Positions 23,714 through 36,939 are shown, counted from the stretch's first letter. The stretch: DNA of 64,000 bases from Astrothelium macrocarpum (GCA_021030915.1 JAGEMR010000045.1:1-64000), one strand, 5' to 3'. Numbers and translations are program-made. The notes: generated from the sequence alone by a model not told the origin.

Positions 23714-24936
23714 CGTGAGGTCGTGCAGTGGCAATTGGGAGACGAAGGATGATTTCAAACGACCGGAGACACGCAGGAGATGTAGAGAGGAATCAGACTT
23801 CCGAGCGCGTGGGTTTGTAGTGCGTGCAAGGGGAGAATTTTGGTGTTTAGCGGTCAAAGGCGGGGGGAGTTCAGTTTGTTGACAGTGCGAAAGTGGGCCA
23901 ACCCCTAATCACCCAATCACATGTATCCATCCCATCCGCACTATCATGTCTAATTAGGCACCACAGTTTTCGTAATAGCGAGTCTTCTTCACTTTCAGTA
24001 CCCAAGATAACTACTTTTACGTGCGAATGGTCACTTGTCTTGAACATTGAATAGAAGATGATCATTTCATCTATTATCATCACGTCAATCACCCTCATCT
24101 GGTTGTCCTAGATGATATAGTTAAATTCTGCCAGCAGCTTGCCAGCAATATGACAATCCCATTACCCATTCATCTCCCCTCAACCATATCGTGTCGTTTT
24201 GTTCCACGAACCTCTAGGGTTCCAGAGGCCTGCTGTATAGGTGCCAGTCCTTGACTTCTTCCATTTCTCGTACCCTTTTCTCCCAGTTCTCATAGCTTGC
24301 TCTTTTGATTTTCGTATCTCACGCTCATACGAGTCTCATCGCTTCCTCTCGTACCAAACCAAATATCCCTTAATTCAGGGACTATGTCGACACACCAGAC
24401 CAGACGAAGGTCGTTTATTCACACCGCGAATGCTCTTCTTTCGTTTGTCTTGACATCACAAATCTTCCTCTCCATCGACGCGTCTAAAATATATGAAAAG
24501 TCCCAGAACCCATACAGCAATACATGAAGTGCATAAAGACAGAAGGCAAGTAGTGAAGGACGACAAAGGAAAACTGATTGGCAGCATGGCCATGTGGTAT
24601 CGAGACGGGAAGAAAAGAAAAGCAAAAAGGCAAATCGACTAATCATCCATCCGGCCCAGAGCAACGCCCGGTCCCATTATCTGCCGGAATGAGTCCCAGC
24701 AGCCCCATTCGTGCCGTAAAGTCCTTTTTGGTGATTGCAACAAGAAAGAGAAACAAGCTTTGGTTCCCGACCAGAAGTAGACATAGTCCGATAGACGCCC
24801 AAGAATGTAGCAAGTGAGAATCGAATGTGACAAATGAGAATAAAATCATGATACTGTAATCATACAATAACATTCGTGCCGCGTTTCATGCAGTGTCGTG
24901 CTCAGCGGACTCCAGTACACAGGCTAAACACCGAAC
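23714..24936. other. intergenic
   Basis: Promoter region of alpha-tubulin on one side and 3' region of the bHLH gene on the other (both genes on the minus strand). Short open frames only; pyrimidine-rich patches near 24240-24300. Confidence 0.4.
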
Positions 24937-27137
24937 CTATCGGCGTTCGAACCCACGTCCGTACATCTCGACACCCTGCATTGGCGCACTGCTAGTCGGC
25001 TGCTGCGCTCCATTCTGACCCGCTCCAGCCCATTGTCCTTGAGCTGAAGTCGACTGCTGCTGCTGCTGCGGTTGCTGCTGCTGTTGCTGTTGGAGTGGTG
25101 GTAGCACGTTCCCACTCGCTCCATTGGTATGCGGTTGGCTAGGTGTGAAGCCGTTGGTACCATTTGGTTGGGAATTGTGATGCTGCTGCTGTTGCTGAGC
25201 AAGATGACTGGTCATGGTGCCATAGACATGTGGGCTTTGCGGATCGGAATGACGCAACTGCGAATACATCATCTCGATTTCGTGGCGAAGCTGATCATTC
25301 TCTGATTGCGCACGACGGGCAAAGTCAGCTTCGGGACGCAAGTGTTGAATCTCAGATTGAGTGTGATTGTTGGTACGGTCTAGTGCTTTAATATGCTCGA
25401 TCGCTATAACACGCGAGTCAGCATTATACATTGACAGAGACGAACTTGATTAGTTGACCTACCTTTGGATAGGATTTCCCACTTGCTCGTCTTATTGCTG
25501 GGTCCGCCAGGCAGAATCTCATTGAGAGTGTCAAAGAGATCTTTCATCTCGCTGCGACGTTTGCGTTCGGCAAGTTTGTGGCTGTTGCGCAATTCTGGTG
25601 TGCGGCTGTAGTTGCCACTACCAGCTGGCGACAAGGCATCACCACCCTGCAGGTTCACAATCGCTTTGTGTTTCATGGAATGATGATGGGTTGTGGCGGG
25701 ATCTTTGGAAGATATGTCAGTACGATCATAATAAATACGAGGAGAGATGGACTCACCATCATCAAACCTTCGCTGGCCAGGGGGCAAGTTGGCTTCGGCA
25801 GTGTATAGACTGCTGCTGACAGATGCCGCAAAGCTACCTTGTCGGGAAATTGACCGTTCCGGACTGGAGCTCTCACTAAGCCGGCTCTCGCTCAATCTAT
25901 TCTCACTGATCCTATTCTCAACAATCCTTGCAGGTGCTTCTGAGTCGGGTCTGCTGTCCGGAAAAGCCCACGCGTAACCCTTAGTCGGCGCTGCAGCAGT
26001 TGGATCAGGCATGCCAGAAACGCCTCTTGGATTAGGATTGATGACAGGAGCAATACGCGGTGCTTGGTTGCTCCGTAAACTGGAACGTCCGCTTAGTGGA
26101 GAAACCGGGACCGTGATATTCGCTCGTGGAGGACCGGAAGGTGTGATTCCACGTTGATGTTGGAGGTTAGACATGAGGGAGACTTGAGAGGCATTCTGGC
26201 TCTCATAAGGAGACGCTGGGCCAATGTTGAGATGGCTTAGACCACTGTTCATGCGGCTATCCACACTGCTACGCCTCGACTCATGTTGAGGCGTGTAATC
26301 TGTTCCGCTGGTTCTGCTAAAGTCGGTGCCGCTTGTCCTGTAGTCTGTGCCACTGCTACGGTAATCGGTCCCACTGGTTCTGTAATCGGTACCGCTGGTC
26401 CTATAGTCAGTACCGCTGTTCCGATATTCCAGTCCGCTATTGCGATTGAACTCGACGCCGCTGTTCCTACTATAGTCTGTTCCACTATCCCTATTGTAAC
26501 CCTCAAATGGCTGGTTGAGGGACGGGAGCATGCCACTCTGAAAGGCCGAGTCAGTAAAGCAAAGCACAAGGAATGAAACTGCCTACGTGATGGGAGGACA
26601 CTCGAGCCGATAAGGGAGTGGTCGGCCCGGTAGAACGACGGTTTGGAGAATCATCGGCATTGAGGATAGTGTTGATCTGAAGGTTTGGGTTCGATACAGC
26701 AGAAGAATCTGCGAATCAATAATTAGCTTGGTGACCATCAATCGGCTTGATTTTGCCAAATGAAGAGATTGACGAGTTTTTTATCGCACTCAAGCCGCTG
26801 CAATGTCAATTTTCAGATATTCATTAATCTCGGACCAACTTGTCAAATGCGAAATAATGTATGGAAGTTATGACTAGTGATGTAGGGCGTGGATAGGAGG
26901 GTTATTATCGTTGCCAAGTGCAGCATATTACAAGGCTTGGTGCTAATATGAAGATTACTCACGTTTACTCTGATGAGAAACAGAGAATGCGCCAGAGTCT
27001 CGAGTCTCTTGTTTGCTATCTAATGGCGAGCCTTGTTGAGGTGACAGGCCATTTGTTAGAGAGGAGATGGATGGCAAGCCTTGCGGCTGAGAAGTTGGCC
27101 CGTCGCGTTGCTGTGGAGAAAGATCCATGGCCGACAT
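24937..27137 (-). CDS. bHLH transcription factor with Q-rich tail
   Basis: Four exons: 27137-26963, 26708-26587, 26537-25463 and 25403-24937; frame is kept; 612 residues. A basic helix-loop-helix domain lies at about 416-470: basic part NSHKLAERKRR, first helix EMKDLFDTLNEILP, second helix SKWEILSKAIEHIKAL. The last intron falls inside helix 2. The region before the domain is Ser/Arg-rich and disordered and holds about ten degenerate copies of a heptad, SGTDYRT, at 116-181. The C-terminus has a short coiled coil (AQSENDQLRHEIEMMY) and poly-Gln runs. The basic region has the His/Glu/Arg pattern of E-box (CANNTG) binders. Related fungal proteins are often labelled allergen Fus c 3-like. It probably acts as a dimeric nuclear regulator; targets unknown. 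Confidence 0.9.
25053..25093. repeat. CTG/CAG-rich microsatellite in the bHLH gene
   Basis: Interrupted CTG run on the plus strand, read as CAG/CAA glutamine codons in the minus-strand gene. It is likely to vary in length between isolates. Confidence 0.8.
26292..26489. repeat. degenerate 21-bp tandem repeat in the bHLH gene
   Basis: Units of 21 bp (with some longer spacers) encode SGTDYRT-like heptads in the minus-strand gene. Four central units are nearly identical; the outer ones drift (SGVEFNR, SGLEYRN). The unit is a multiple of three, so copy changes keep frame. Confidence 0.85.
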
Positions 27138-28260
27138 GATGCGAAATTGTTGGTGAGGTCAGCAATGGAAATGCAACTTTATGGAGCAATGAGCAGAGCC
27201 GATAACAAATTCGATTGTCGGAACGCAAGTTGGAGGAGGGAGAAGCGAAAGCGAAGACCTGCGATGTATTAGTGCATGTGGGTGGCCGCGGCTGAGGAAT
27301 AAAAGGCACAGTGCGCGAAGGTCGCGTCAAGTTCAACACAGAGAATTAACGTACCTTATCACTGACGTCAACAATCAACCGACAATACGAAACGGTTCTG
27401 CGAGGTGCACGAATCGAATTTACAAGAGTATGCTTGTCTCGCGAGAAGCTTTTGGACGAGGACCGCAACGGAGCGACAGACTCGACGGACTCGACGGACT
27501 GAGAAGTACTCGAGTAAACGATCGAAGCGAAGGCGTGTATTAATGAATTTTTACAGCAAAGGTGAGAATGGCCGAGCTAGTCGTGGCAGCAGAACCTTAT
27601 TAGAAGCGGAAGAGCCTCACGTCCGTTGGCTTATTCCCGCTGAAACACTAGACCCTGTCGAGGAGAAATCACTTTTGTAGATGGAAGCAGCACTCTTGAA
27701 TTCTTGAAGAGTGAACGAATTGAAGTTTGTTGCAAAGAATGGCTCCAGAGTCGAAGAAGCGAATCGAGGGCCGAAGTCAACGAGAGGTGGTGGAGAAACG
27801 GTGTGCGGGCAGAAGAGCAGGCGTGACGTCGAGTCGCGACGGCAAAGTGCAGGCCAGGCCAAGTTTGGAGAAGAAAAGGTGTCGGTGGAAGAAGTATGTC
27901 AGAGGCGAACGGGCAAGGGCGTAGTCATGGGAGCGCGCGCGGGGCGATCAGGTTGTGTGGCAGGTGACAGGCTGCTGTCTGTCTGTCTCGCGCTGGGGAG
28001 GTCGCAGGTCGCGATGAGGAGGACAGGAACCAGAGGCACGGCGCTGGGCGAGTCAATTGGCGCCTTGCATGGACCGGATGGAGAGGGTCGAGGGCGGGCG
28101 TGGACGACTTTTGGCGATGACAAGCTCTCAGGCTGACGGAGGGCGAGCAGGTCGGGCAGCAGGATGGCAGAGGGAGAGGAAGTCACGGCGCAGCTGCGGT
28201 GGAGGAGCGAGGCTTTTTCTCAGGCCGCTCTCTCACGGGCTCTCGCTCAGTGCTGGGTGC

Positions 28261-28300
28261 ATGGGCGCATGGGCGCATGGGCGCATGGGCGCATGGGCCG
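28261..28300. repeat. 8-bp tandem repeat, five copies
   Basis: Consecutive atgggcgc units (last one altered to atgggccg). Confidence 0.9.
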
Positions 28301-28546
28301 GCGAGCGGATGGGAACATGGCAGCGCAGGGGTCTGGGATCGTCGCGCGCCCGGCCCACCCAATCGCAAGACGCTACCTGCTGCTAGCGCCCCAAAAGCAA
28401 CGCCGAAAGCCCAGGCGACAGCGCCATCCCGCGTTCTGAATCTGCCCCCGAACCTCTCTCCCCACGTGTGCTTCCATCCATCTAACCAACACAGCCTGCT
28501 ACTGCTAGCGCCCGGCCTGGGACATGGAAGCCCGGCTTCACCGTTG

Positions 28547-28573
28547 TGCTGCTGCTGCTGCTGCTGCTGCTGC
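28547..28573. repeat. TGC trinucleotide repeat, nine copies
   Basis: Perfect (TGC)9; interrupted TGC/TGT copies continue between about 28610 and 28705. Confidence 0.9.
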
Positions 28574-31500
28574 ACCACTCACGACCCGACCGCCGCGACT
28601 GCTGCTACTGCTGATGTCGATGCTGCTGATGCTGGTCCTGGTGTTGTTGTTGCTGCTGTTGCTGCTGCTGTTGCCGGTGCTGCTGTCGCCGGTGCTGCTG
28701 CTGACTGCAATTTCCCCCTCCCCCCTCCCCTCCCCTCGCCTGTCTGCCGTCTGCCGTCTGCCTCGCCTCGTCCCCTCCTCACCCTCGCCCTCGCCCTCTC
28801 CCGTGTCCGCCTCTCCGCCGGGCCCACTGCCACCACTTAGCTCACCATCCGTGCCGTCAGCCGTGAGTGAAGCTTCCCGCGCGCTGCATTATGCCCTAGG
28901 CGGGGCCCCATGTCCCCCCCGGCGGCCGCCGTGCTAGTACCACACTACGCCGAAAGCGGCCGGCCCGAGGGAAGCTTAGTCTCGCCCGTCGTCTTGATCA
29001 GCACTCACAAGCACCGCCTGTCCTCCAGCTGCCCTCGTGCTACACGTTGCATCGGCTCGCTTTCCCCTTACATGCGTCTGCAGGCCCATTCATCCTAATT
29101 TTGTTGGCGGCTCTCCTAAATTTTTTGTTCCTTCTCAGCCCCTGGAGCGCGCAGCCCGTAGCCCCCATGGAAAGATGGCCCACAGCCCACCAGCTGGCTC
29201 TGCCCGTCCTGCCCTCCCCCCCAGGCATGACCATGCAGTGGCGTCAACGTTGCATTCTCCCAATCCATCTCCCCAGCACAGACCCTGTCGCCCATTTGCT
29301 CATCTCCCCCAGCGCCATGCTCTGTCCTCATGGCAAATCACCCTGGCTGATCGCGGCTATCCTTCCCCAATGACCGGCAGCCTGCCTACCCAATACCTTC
29401 AAAACCTACTGCGTGCATCGAGTGACAGCTGCGGCTGCAGCAGATGACTGGCGCCCAAAGCCGATGTCGCTACTGCGGCGGATAAGCTTCTGTGCAACAA
29501 GGCCTCGCGTCCATCAGCGCGCAACAAAATTTGCCGAGGCGCCACAGATTCAGCTTTGGTGCCCGTCCGGGTGCGGCCACACAACTTTTTGCCGTGCGTC
29601 ATGGACAGTGATGGCTGTGTGCTGCCGCTGTTGTCCTGTCTGAGCTCCTCACGCATACGATACCCACTGTCCACACTATACACGCTATCCACACACAGAT
29701 TCCATCGAAAAGCCCCAAAATCGCCTTGGATTGCAATACGGACGCACCCCGGACTGTGTGGATGACAACATCGTGTTCAATGCGTGTGCAGCTGCATCTG
29801 CAGTTGGAGAGCAGAACGGGTCAAGATCCATGCTAATCCTTTCCAGAACCTGCACACTCATCCTTCGGCTGATCGTCAGCCCAAGTTGGTGCTCATACCC
29901 TCCTACCCTCTTGGGCTACTGAGTAACGGTTGTTTTTTGTTTGTCGATTCGGCGCTCCGATGGGATCCCTTGACGGAGCAGGCGATTAACTTTCTTCGTT
30001 CGTTCTGACCGTCCATCGCCCGGCTATATCCGTCTCCGCTGCACATCATGCCTCTTTTTGCGAGGCTCGTCTCGCTCCTTTGGTCGCCTGTCAAGGGACC
30101 TTGTACTCTTGTGCATTGCTAAACTGGAAGGACTTGCTCTCCTCCTTACTCATCTGTCTTACGACCGTGGTGAGCTTAAAAAGCTTCTGGGGCAACACCC
30201 TGCATCAACGTCTTGATACAAAGCACCTCCAGCCTTCCCTGGAACCCCGCATCCGCTGACACAAACTTCTGCGATCATCGTTGTGTTACTGCTGACCACA
30301 GGACTGGGTACTGGTCGGCCACTTCCCATCCAAACAATTTCTTTCCAGTCGTCTTTGAAACACATCTTAGTCTATTAAAAGACACCAAGGTTCCAGGCTT
30401 CCTGCCTCCCGATCATGCAATCCATCTAGACCTCATCAGCTTCGTCATACGAAGAAAAACTTCTCCATGCATGCATGTGTATCCTCAACGCTAACCCAGT
30501 CGTGCTTTTTTAACTTTGCCAGATGTGCGGTCTATAGTCCAATATCTAATATCTAGGGTTATCAATGTGAATTTTATTTTCCAGCTAGTCCCCAGCGGCC
30601 CGCGCAGCCGCCAAAGGGTCCCGCGGCGTAGTGGGTATTGATCAACGGTGACTTCTCGATCGTCACCTCTCTGCCACAATAGAACGGCGTTGTTTCCGAT
30701 CTCCACAATTTTTGATAATTTCTAATTTTCTACTTTCTACTGTTTCGAGCGCTAAATGAGACGATGAGCCGCCTCTTCTCTTCGCCTATCATGCTTTCAG
30801 CCACATCATCAACTTCACGCACTTTCGAGACACCGAAAGCAGCAAAAATGCAGCCACGTGCGAAAAAAGAACTTTCAATACGATTAGCAAATAAGTTCGT
30901 ACATATTATTGGGCGGCCACTCCGATGATGGAGCCGAGTCCAGCCTTTGACTAATCCCCAATCACTCAATAATTCAGACAGCCGCTATGCAAGACATTTA
31001 AGAGGTGCAAGGCCAATTCCAAACGTGATTGGGTGAGACTGGTGGCTGTGACAATCGAGGAATTGAACTTACAGCGTCAACCCGGCCCACTGACTCAGAA
31101 CTCAGTCTTGTCCGTTAGCATCGAGGCTCTTATAGAAGACGATTCTCAGCCAAGACGAAACCATAGAAGCTTATTTTGGGGGACGCATGGATGTTTGAAT
31201 CGCATACGATCAATACACCATGCAGTCATTGGTGACGGAAAATTATAATCAAACCCACATCGGCCGAGCCACGAGTGCATGGGTGCAAATTGAGGAAAGC
31301 TGCTTCATCTGAAGAGTATCGGCTTGACTTTGGGTACGTTGACCCGAGCGACGGGTAGGCGCGTAGATTTGTTTCCACGTTGTGCTGAGGCACGATGAGA
31401 TGCACCCGCAAATGTGACGGTGTACAAATATGTGAAGATGCAATTTCTCGCGGGAAGGTGCATGGAATCGTCTTTTCTCTGGCAAGCGCAAAGATTGACT

Positions 31501-31826
31501 ACATGGATCCATCCATCTGTGTCATCATTGTCGCATGAATCCCTGAGACGAACAAGCAAGACTGGTTGGCTTTGTAGACAGAAATGTCACATTACCTCAC
31601 CGTGTAAGCATCTGCCTCAACATTTATTTGGCTGTACCTTGTATATATAGAAACGAATTAATTGGTAAACATGCATATGTTGTCTGACAAGTGAGGTAAT
31701 ACGTGTTTGGATGTGACAGAAAGTGGCGTCACTAGATACCGACCCGCACTAAAGTTTGGAGGTGCAAATCAACAAACTTTCTTATCCACATTCAACAAAT
31801 TGTCCCAACGAGTCACCAGCTGAAAC

Positions 31827-33870
31827 ATGAAGAGGAAAGCCGATGTCAACCATGAGCTGGACTCCAATAGTGTAACCAAAAAGCGAGCGACGTCTGTCGA
31901 GAATGTGAAGGACAATTTTCGTCAAGGCTTGTTTGAGGAGAAACAACTGTTGCAATACAAAAATGAATATTCATCTTCGGAACCGTAAGCAAAGCACAGA
32001 ATCTGTTTAGGAATGCTAACAAGCCTGACGATATTGATTAAGCTATAAACACGGCGTGATTCCTTCGCTCATCGAACCTTCTCTCCTCCGATCCGTCCGC
32101 AATGAAATACGTACCTATCTCTCCTTCACTCCAAAAGAAACCGACATCTACCGTCTCCATCAATCTGGGGACCTTGCAAACCTCTCCGGCCTCGATTCTT
32201 CCTCGCTCGCGCGTCTTCCATCTCTCTTGACCCTCCGCGACGCGCTCTACTCGCCAGAGTTTCGATCATGGATTGCTCAAGTCGCGGATTCGGGGCCATT
32301 GAGCGGGCAGAAGACGGACATGGCTATTAATGTCTATAACCCTGGCGACCATTTGCTATGTCACGACGATGTTATTGGAACGAGGCGGGTAAGCTATATT
32401 TTGTATTTAACGGACCCAGATGAACCGTGGAAGGCAGAATGGGGTGGCGCATTGAGGCTTTATCCATTGGAAAAGCGAGCACGATCTCATGCAGACAAGA
32501 ATGGCGCCGGCACGAAGAACGAAGAAGTCAAAATCCCAAGTCCCGAGTGGAGCAAAAGCATACCACCTGAGTTTAATCAACTATCTTTCTTTGCCGTTCA
32601 ACCTGGAGAAAGCTTCCACGATGTCGAGGAGGTTTATCATCGAACCGAAGATACCACAGAGGAAGACGACGGATGCCGCGTCAGGATGGCAATCAGTGGT
32701 TGGTATCATATTCCACAGTATGGAGAAGATGGGTATGAGGAAGGCTTGGAGAAGAAGCTCGCTGAAAAGAGCTCGCTGGCACAATTACAAGGCAATGTGG
32801 ATGAATTTGATGAACCTCAAGCACATTGGAATGATTACACAAACCCTGCCACAGAGCAACGGCAAGAACAGGAAGACCAGATAGAAGATGCAATCTCCGA
32901 GGCCGAGTTGGACTATTTACTACAGTTCATGAATCCGAAATATCTCACCCCAGACACCGTGGACCAGTTAGCAGAGATGTTCGCCGACGAATCCTGTCTC
33001 CGACTCGCAGACTTTCTTTCCTCTTCCTACCAGCAAGACCTCCACGACCACCTCACCGCAGCAGACTCCATTCCCTGGAACTCCGGTCCTTCATCATCAT
33101 CCTGGCGTCTCGCGCGTCCACCACACAAACACCGCTTTCTCTACCTCCAGCCCTCCTCCACCTCCTCTCCCCCATCAACCGATGATTCTTCCCCCATCCA
33201 CCACCTCCTCAACACCTTCTTCCCCTCCCCCCAATTCCGCAAATGGCTCTCCCTCGCCACGGGCCTCACCCTCGCCCGCAGCAACCTCGTCGCACGCCGC
33301 TTCCGCCGCGGCCACGACTACACCCTCGCCACCGCCTACGAGCACGCCTCGCCACAGCTCGAATTCACCTTCGGCATGACGCCCAGCGACGGCTGGGAAG
33401 CCGGCAACGGCGGCGGTGGCAATGATGATCAGCAGTCCGACTCGTCCTCGGGCTACGAGATCCCCGCTACAAGACCGCCGCCCACGCCTCCCAATGCCGG
33501 CTCCAAGTCGCTGTACTCCCGCCCTCCTGAGCCCGACGCTGCGGATGATGATGCAGCCGACGACGCGAAGCCCGCGGTCGATGTCGGCGGCCATGAGATC
33601 TACATGGCGGCTGATGAGTCCTCGGCTACTGCTGACCCTGCGCAGTACAGGTCGTCGGCGCCGATGGGCGAGGATGAGGACGATGGAGGCGTGCTGTTTG
33701 CTGCGGCGCCGGGGTTTAATACGCTGAATGTTGTGTTGAGAGATCAGGGAGTGTTGCGGTTTGTCAAGTATGTGAGTCGGAGCGCCAGGGGGGATCGGTG
33801 GGATGTGGTGGGGGAGTTTGAGGTTGTTGGAGCTGGAGAGGAGGATGGGGAGGACGGGGAGGAAGGTTGA
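31827..33870 (+). CDS. tpa1: Tpa1/Ofd1-type prolyl hydroxylase (2-oxoglutarate dioxygenase)
   Basis: Exons 31827-31984 and 32043-33870 (58-nt intron), 661 residues. An N-terminal Lys-rich, NLS-like stretch (KKR near 20) precedes a 2OG-Fe(II) oxygenase domain. The iron ligands appear as HDD (His160, Asp162) and SFHDVEEV (His245), and the 2-oxoglutarate Arg as RMAISGWYH (Arg267). A second, degenerate double-stranded beta-helix domain follows, as in yeast Tpa1 and fission yeast Ofd1, starting near LNPKYLT-type sequence (FMNPKYLTPDTVDQL). In those organisms the enzyme hydroxylates ribosomal protein uS12 and takes part in translation termination or sterol/oxygen responses. The C-terminal domain here is enlarged by a Ser/Pro/Asp-rich insert (32400-33700 is GC-rich), absent from the compact yeast protein. 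Confidence 0.92.
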
Positions 33871-34909
33871 TGAGGATTAGGATAGTGGGAGCTGCTCCAG
33901 AGGTAGAAGCCGCAGTTTGTCGATTTCCGAGAGCCGAGATGGTGCTGGAGATGTGGTTTAAATATGTGATGTAAGCTAGCTCAAAAGCATAATAGATACT
34001 GAATTTCGCAGTGTAGCTACAGGACTTTGCACTGCTCGATACACTCATTGACACAAACTACCACGAACCCATTTACATCTCATCTTCTATCAAAGCTAGA
34101 AGAGGGCCTGGTCCATCATGGTTGCATCTTGTGCGAAGCGCATGGGACTCGTTCCAATGCTCAGACGGTGCTGGACCTGCGAGAAACAACCACGCCGAAT
34201 GGAGGGCTTCCAAGAGTGTGGCGAAGATCCGTAAAAAGACCAGAATATGCATGAAGATATTGGGAAGGCTATATTAAACACTCAAAGGGAGAGAAGATAC
34301 TGTGCACAAGGTCATCGTGGAGAGCAAGGACGTGATGGACTGGAGAAGATGGTGGCTATGTGGGAGCCAAGACGAAGGACAAATGGCATGAGGCTTCCAG
34401 AACGAAGTTTTCGAATGACAAATACTGCACAAGCGGCTGCGTCAGAGAGCCATACTCAAGTGAGCTATTTCCTATTTTTAGACGAGAGCGGTAATGATCG
34501 TGTATTGATGCAGCTTCTTACTTTCGTCAGCTAATGTCACATGGCACTGTATAGATAAAGTCCCAGTATTTCGATATCACTTTGATATCCTTGCTTAATC
34601 GTGCGTGCATCACGTAATTTTGTGGAGCATGAGATTGGTACTTTCAGACAACCAACCGAGTCGTCTTGGGACAATGCACGACGCCACAATTCGAAACGCT
34701 TCTACAATGCATGTTACAACAGTCAAGATGGAAGTGAAGTGTGACAGTAGATATTATGTGTATAATGCTAGAAACGACATGCTACGAGAATGACAGAAGC
34801 AGAGGTATCATCAACAATGCACATAAAGCCCAGCCAGTCTAGTCAGTAGTCGTCCATCCTATCCAAACCATTTCCCCCAAGTTGAAAGAAAGCTTTTACA
34901 AACAAAGAT
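33871..34909. other. intergenic between convergent genes
   Basis: 3' regions of the dioxygenase (plus) and phosphate transporter (minus) genes. Several short frames, none supported. Confidence 0.4.
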
Positions 34910-36939
34910 CTATGAAAAGGTTGGTTCCTCATCTACCACTCTCTTCTCGTTGCCGTTGTATCCGTTTCCATTGTGAGTACGCTCAAAGTAGTTGCTCACA
35001 TGGCTGGAGTACTCGTCATCATCGTCGTCAAAGTCGTCTTTATCCTTTTCGTCTGCCTTGCGAGCTTGACGTTCCATCCATTCGCCACGCAGTTCATCGA
35101 GCTTCTGCTGATAGTCCAAGGCAGGGTTGTATCCCTTGCCGACACCCCTCAAACGCTCCCACAGAGACAAGTGCTGGGGATGAATAGCGATACCGTGGTA
35201 ATCATGCTCACGGCCAGAGCGAATGAAGTGCCAGCGCCGTTCTTGCTCCTTTAGATCCAGACCGGTTGTGTCAGGGAGGAAGAGCAGTGTAAGGAGGGCA
35301 CCAGCAAGACCAAACCATGGGACAACATAGAATCTAGTTTGGTTGCTGATGTAGTTGAATAGGATGGTGGCGGTCAAGGCACCCAATTTACCACATGCAG
35401 CTGAGAAACCGTGGGCAGTGGCACGGATAGGAGTGGGGAAAACCTCAGCTGCAACAATGAAGGTGACCGAATTCGGACCAAACTGATTAAAGAAGGATGA
35501 TAAGAAATACATGGCCTGGAAAGCCTTGATGTGAGCCTTGGTTTGATAATATTTGAATTGAAATCCTGGAACGATGAAGAGAATGAAATCCATCATGAAT
35601 CCAAAGATCATCATCCATTTTCGTCCGTAGAATTTGTGGTCAATTAAGAAGCTGGCCATGTAGTAGCCCACTAGTTCGACTCCGACATTGACCAAATTGT
35701 ACAGCCAGCCAACCATGACGGATTTGTTGTTTGGCAGAATAATGCCGATGAAATTGCTCTGAAAGATTTTGTTTCCATAAAAGAAGATGTCATTGCAGTA
35801 CCAAGCTCCGGCAGTGGCAATCACACGAGGACCGAAGTAAGTGAAAGTGTAAGCCAGAGCCTTCTTATCGTATCCTGTGACATTGGACTTTCTCTTTGCA
35901 GTCGCGAGTTGTTTCCCTGCAGCTTTCATCTTGTATGCACGGTAATAAACGAGCCACAATGTGCCGACGGCAGGGATAGCAAAGGAAATCCGGAAAGTCC
36001 ACTGGGTAGCCACTTCAGAGTATGGGGGATTCCCGCTACCGTGGTGGAAGACCAGGAGCAATATAATCAAGATGACTTGGTTGAAGAGTTGACCCCATCC
36101 CTGCATCAAGAAGGCGCTTGTCACTTTTCGGCCTCGGTGAAGACGATCTTCTCTTGTCGAGACTTTACCAGAACCAACAGCATTCTCCATGCCAGAAGTA
36201 GCAGTCATCGGGTATTCGCCACCGACGCCGATACCGTAGAAGAAAAGGGACCAGGCGTAGCAAATGACCCATCCATTCTGAGTGACACCCCAGGAAGCAG
36301 TGAGCATAAGTAAACCAACAAACATGACAACAGCATCCTGAATTAGACCCCATCGACGACCGACCCAATCACCGATGATACCGACCAGGATTTGGCCGAC
36401 AATGATGCCAATGACCTCAAGATAGTCAACCGCATCGAGCCACGTTTCATTGCAAATTGGATGGGGATTTTTCGGTCCAGGAGTTTGCCAGCATTTAGCG
36501 AATGATGCCTGGAACAGTGGCGTTACATTTCCAATAGAGAAAAGCACATAACTAGTTTTGGTATTAGCGTAAATTTAAATAACGATCATCTCGAAAAATA
36601 TTACCCCTCAAGCAAAAGACCAGCGCCAGGAATGACCATGTTTCTCATATAGTAGCCGATCGGGCTTAAAGGATCAGCCTTGATCATTTGGCCGATAGTA
36701 GTCAATTCCTTCTTAGCTTCCTGTCCGTCAACTTTGTTGACGAAGCGCAAGCGCTGCATGAATGGCAAATCGGCCCAGTACTCGCCGTTAGCATCGTAAA
36801 TGTCATCTGGCTTGAGAATGGACTGGAAAACGGATGCTTCTTGAGGGTTCATGTCCTGCACGTCCTCCGTGGCAACGTGCCGGTCAGTATCCATATTGGG
36901 GCCATGCGGGGCAGCAAGCCCGTAGTCACGGACAGACAT
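34910..36939 (-). CDS. PHS-type MFS transporter (probable phosphate:H+ symporter)
   Basis: Exons 36939-36605 and 36551-34910 (53-nt intron), 658 residues. A 110-residue cytosolic N-terminus is followed by about twelve membrane helices. Family marks are GDWVGRRWG (loop 2-3), GVGGEYPMTATSG (helix 4 to loop 4-5) and FGPNSVTFIVAAEVFPT..RATAHG near helices 10-11, the pattern of the phosphate:H+ symporter family that includes yeast Pho84 and Git1. The tail is charged (DKDDFDDDDDE). Glycerophosphoinositol or another organic anion is an alternative substrate. Three CACGTG boxes lie 0.9-1.2 kb upstream and a TATA-like tract about 110 bp upstream, which would fit control by a Pho4/NUC-1-type factor. 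Confidence 0.9.

Larger units (their letters stand above)
27138..31826. other. 4.7-kb gene-free, partly low-complexity region
   Basis: No convincing protein gene. 27700-29000 is GC-rich with many overlapping, compositionally driven open frames on both strands, an 8-bp repeat at 28261-28300 and CTG runs at 28547-28700. 29000-31800 is of ordinary composition with only short frames. It lies between the 5' end of the bHLH gene and the 5' end of the dioxygenase gene, so it may hold long 5' leaders, regulatory DNA or noncoding transcripts. Confidence 0.5.

Noticed and set aside
28199..28937. Long overlapping frames (213 and 137 codons) in GC-rich sequence
   Set aside because: Sequences are runs of Ala, Leu, Pro and Arg produced by CTG and C-rich repeats, in competing frames, without family resemblance.
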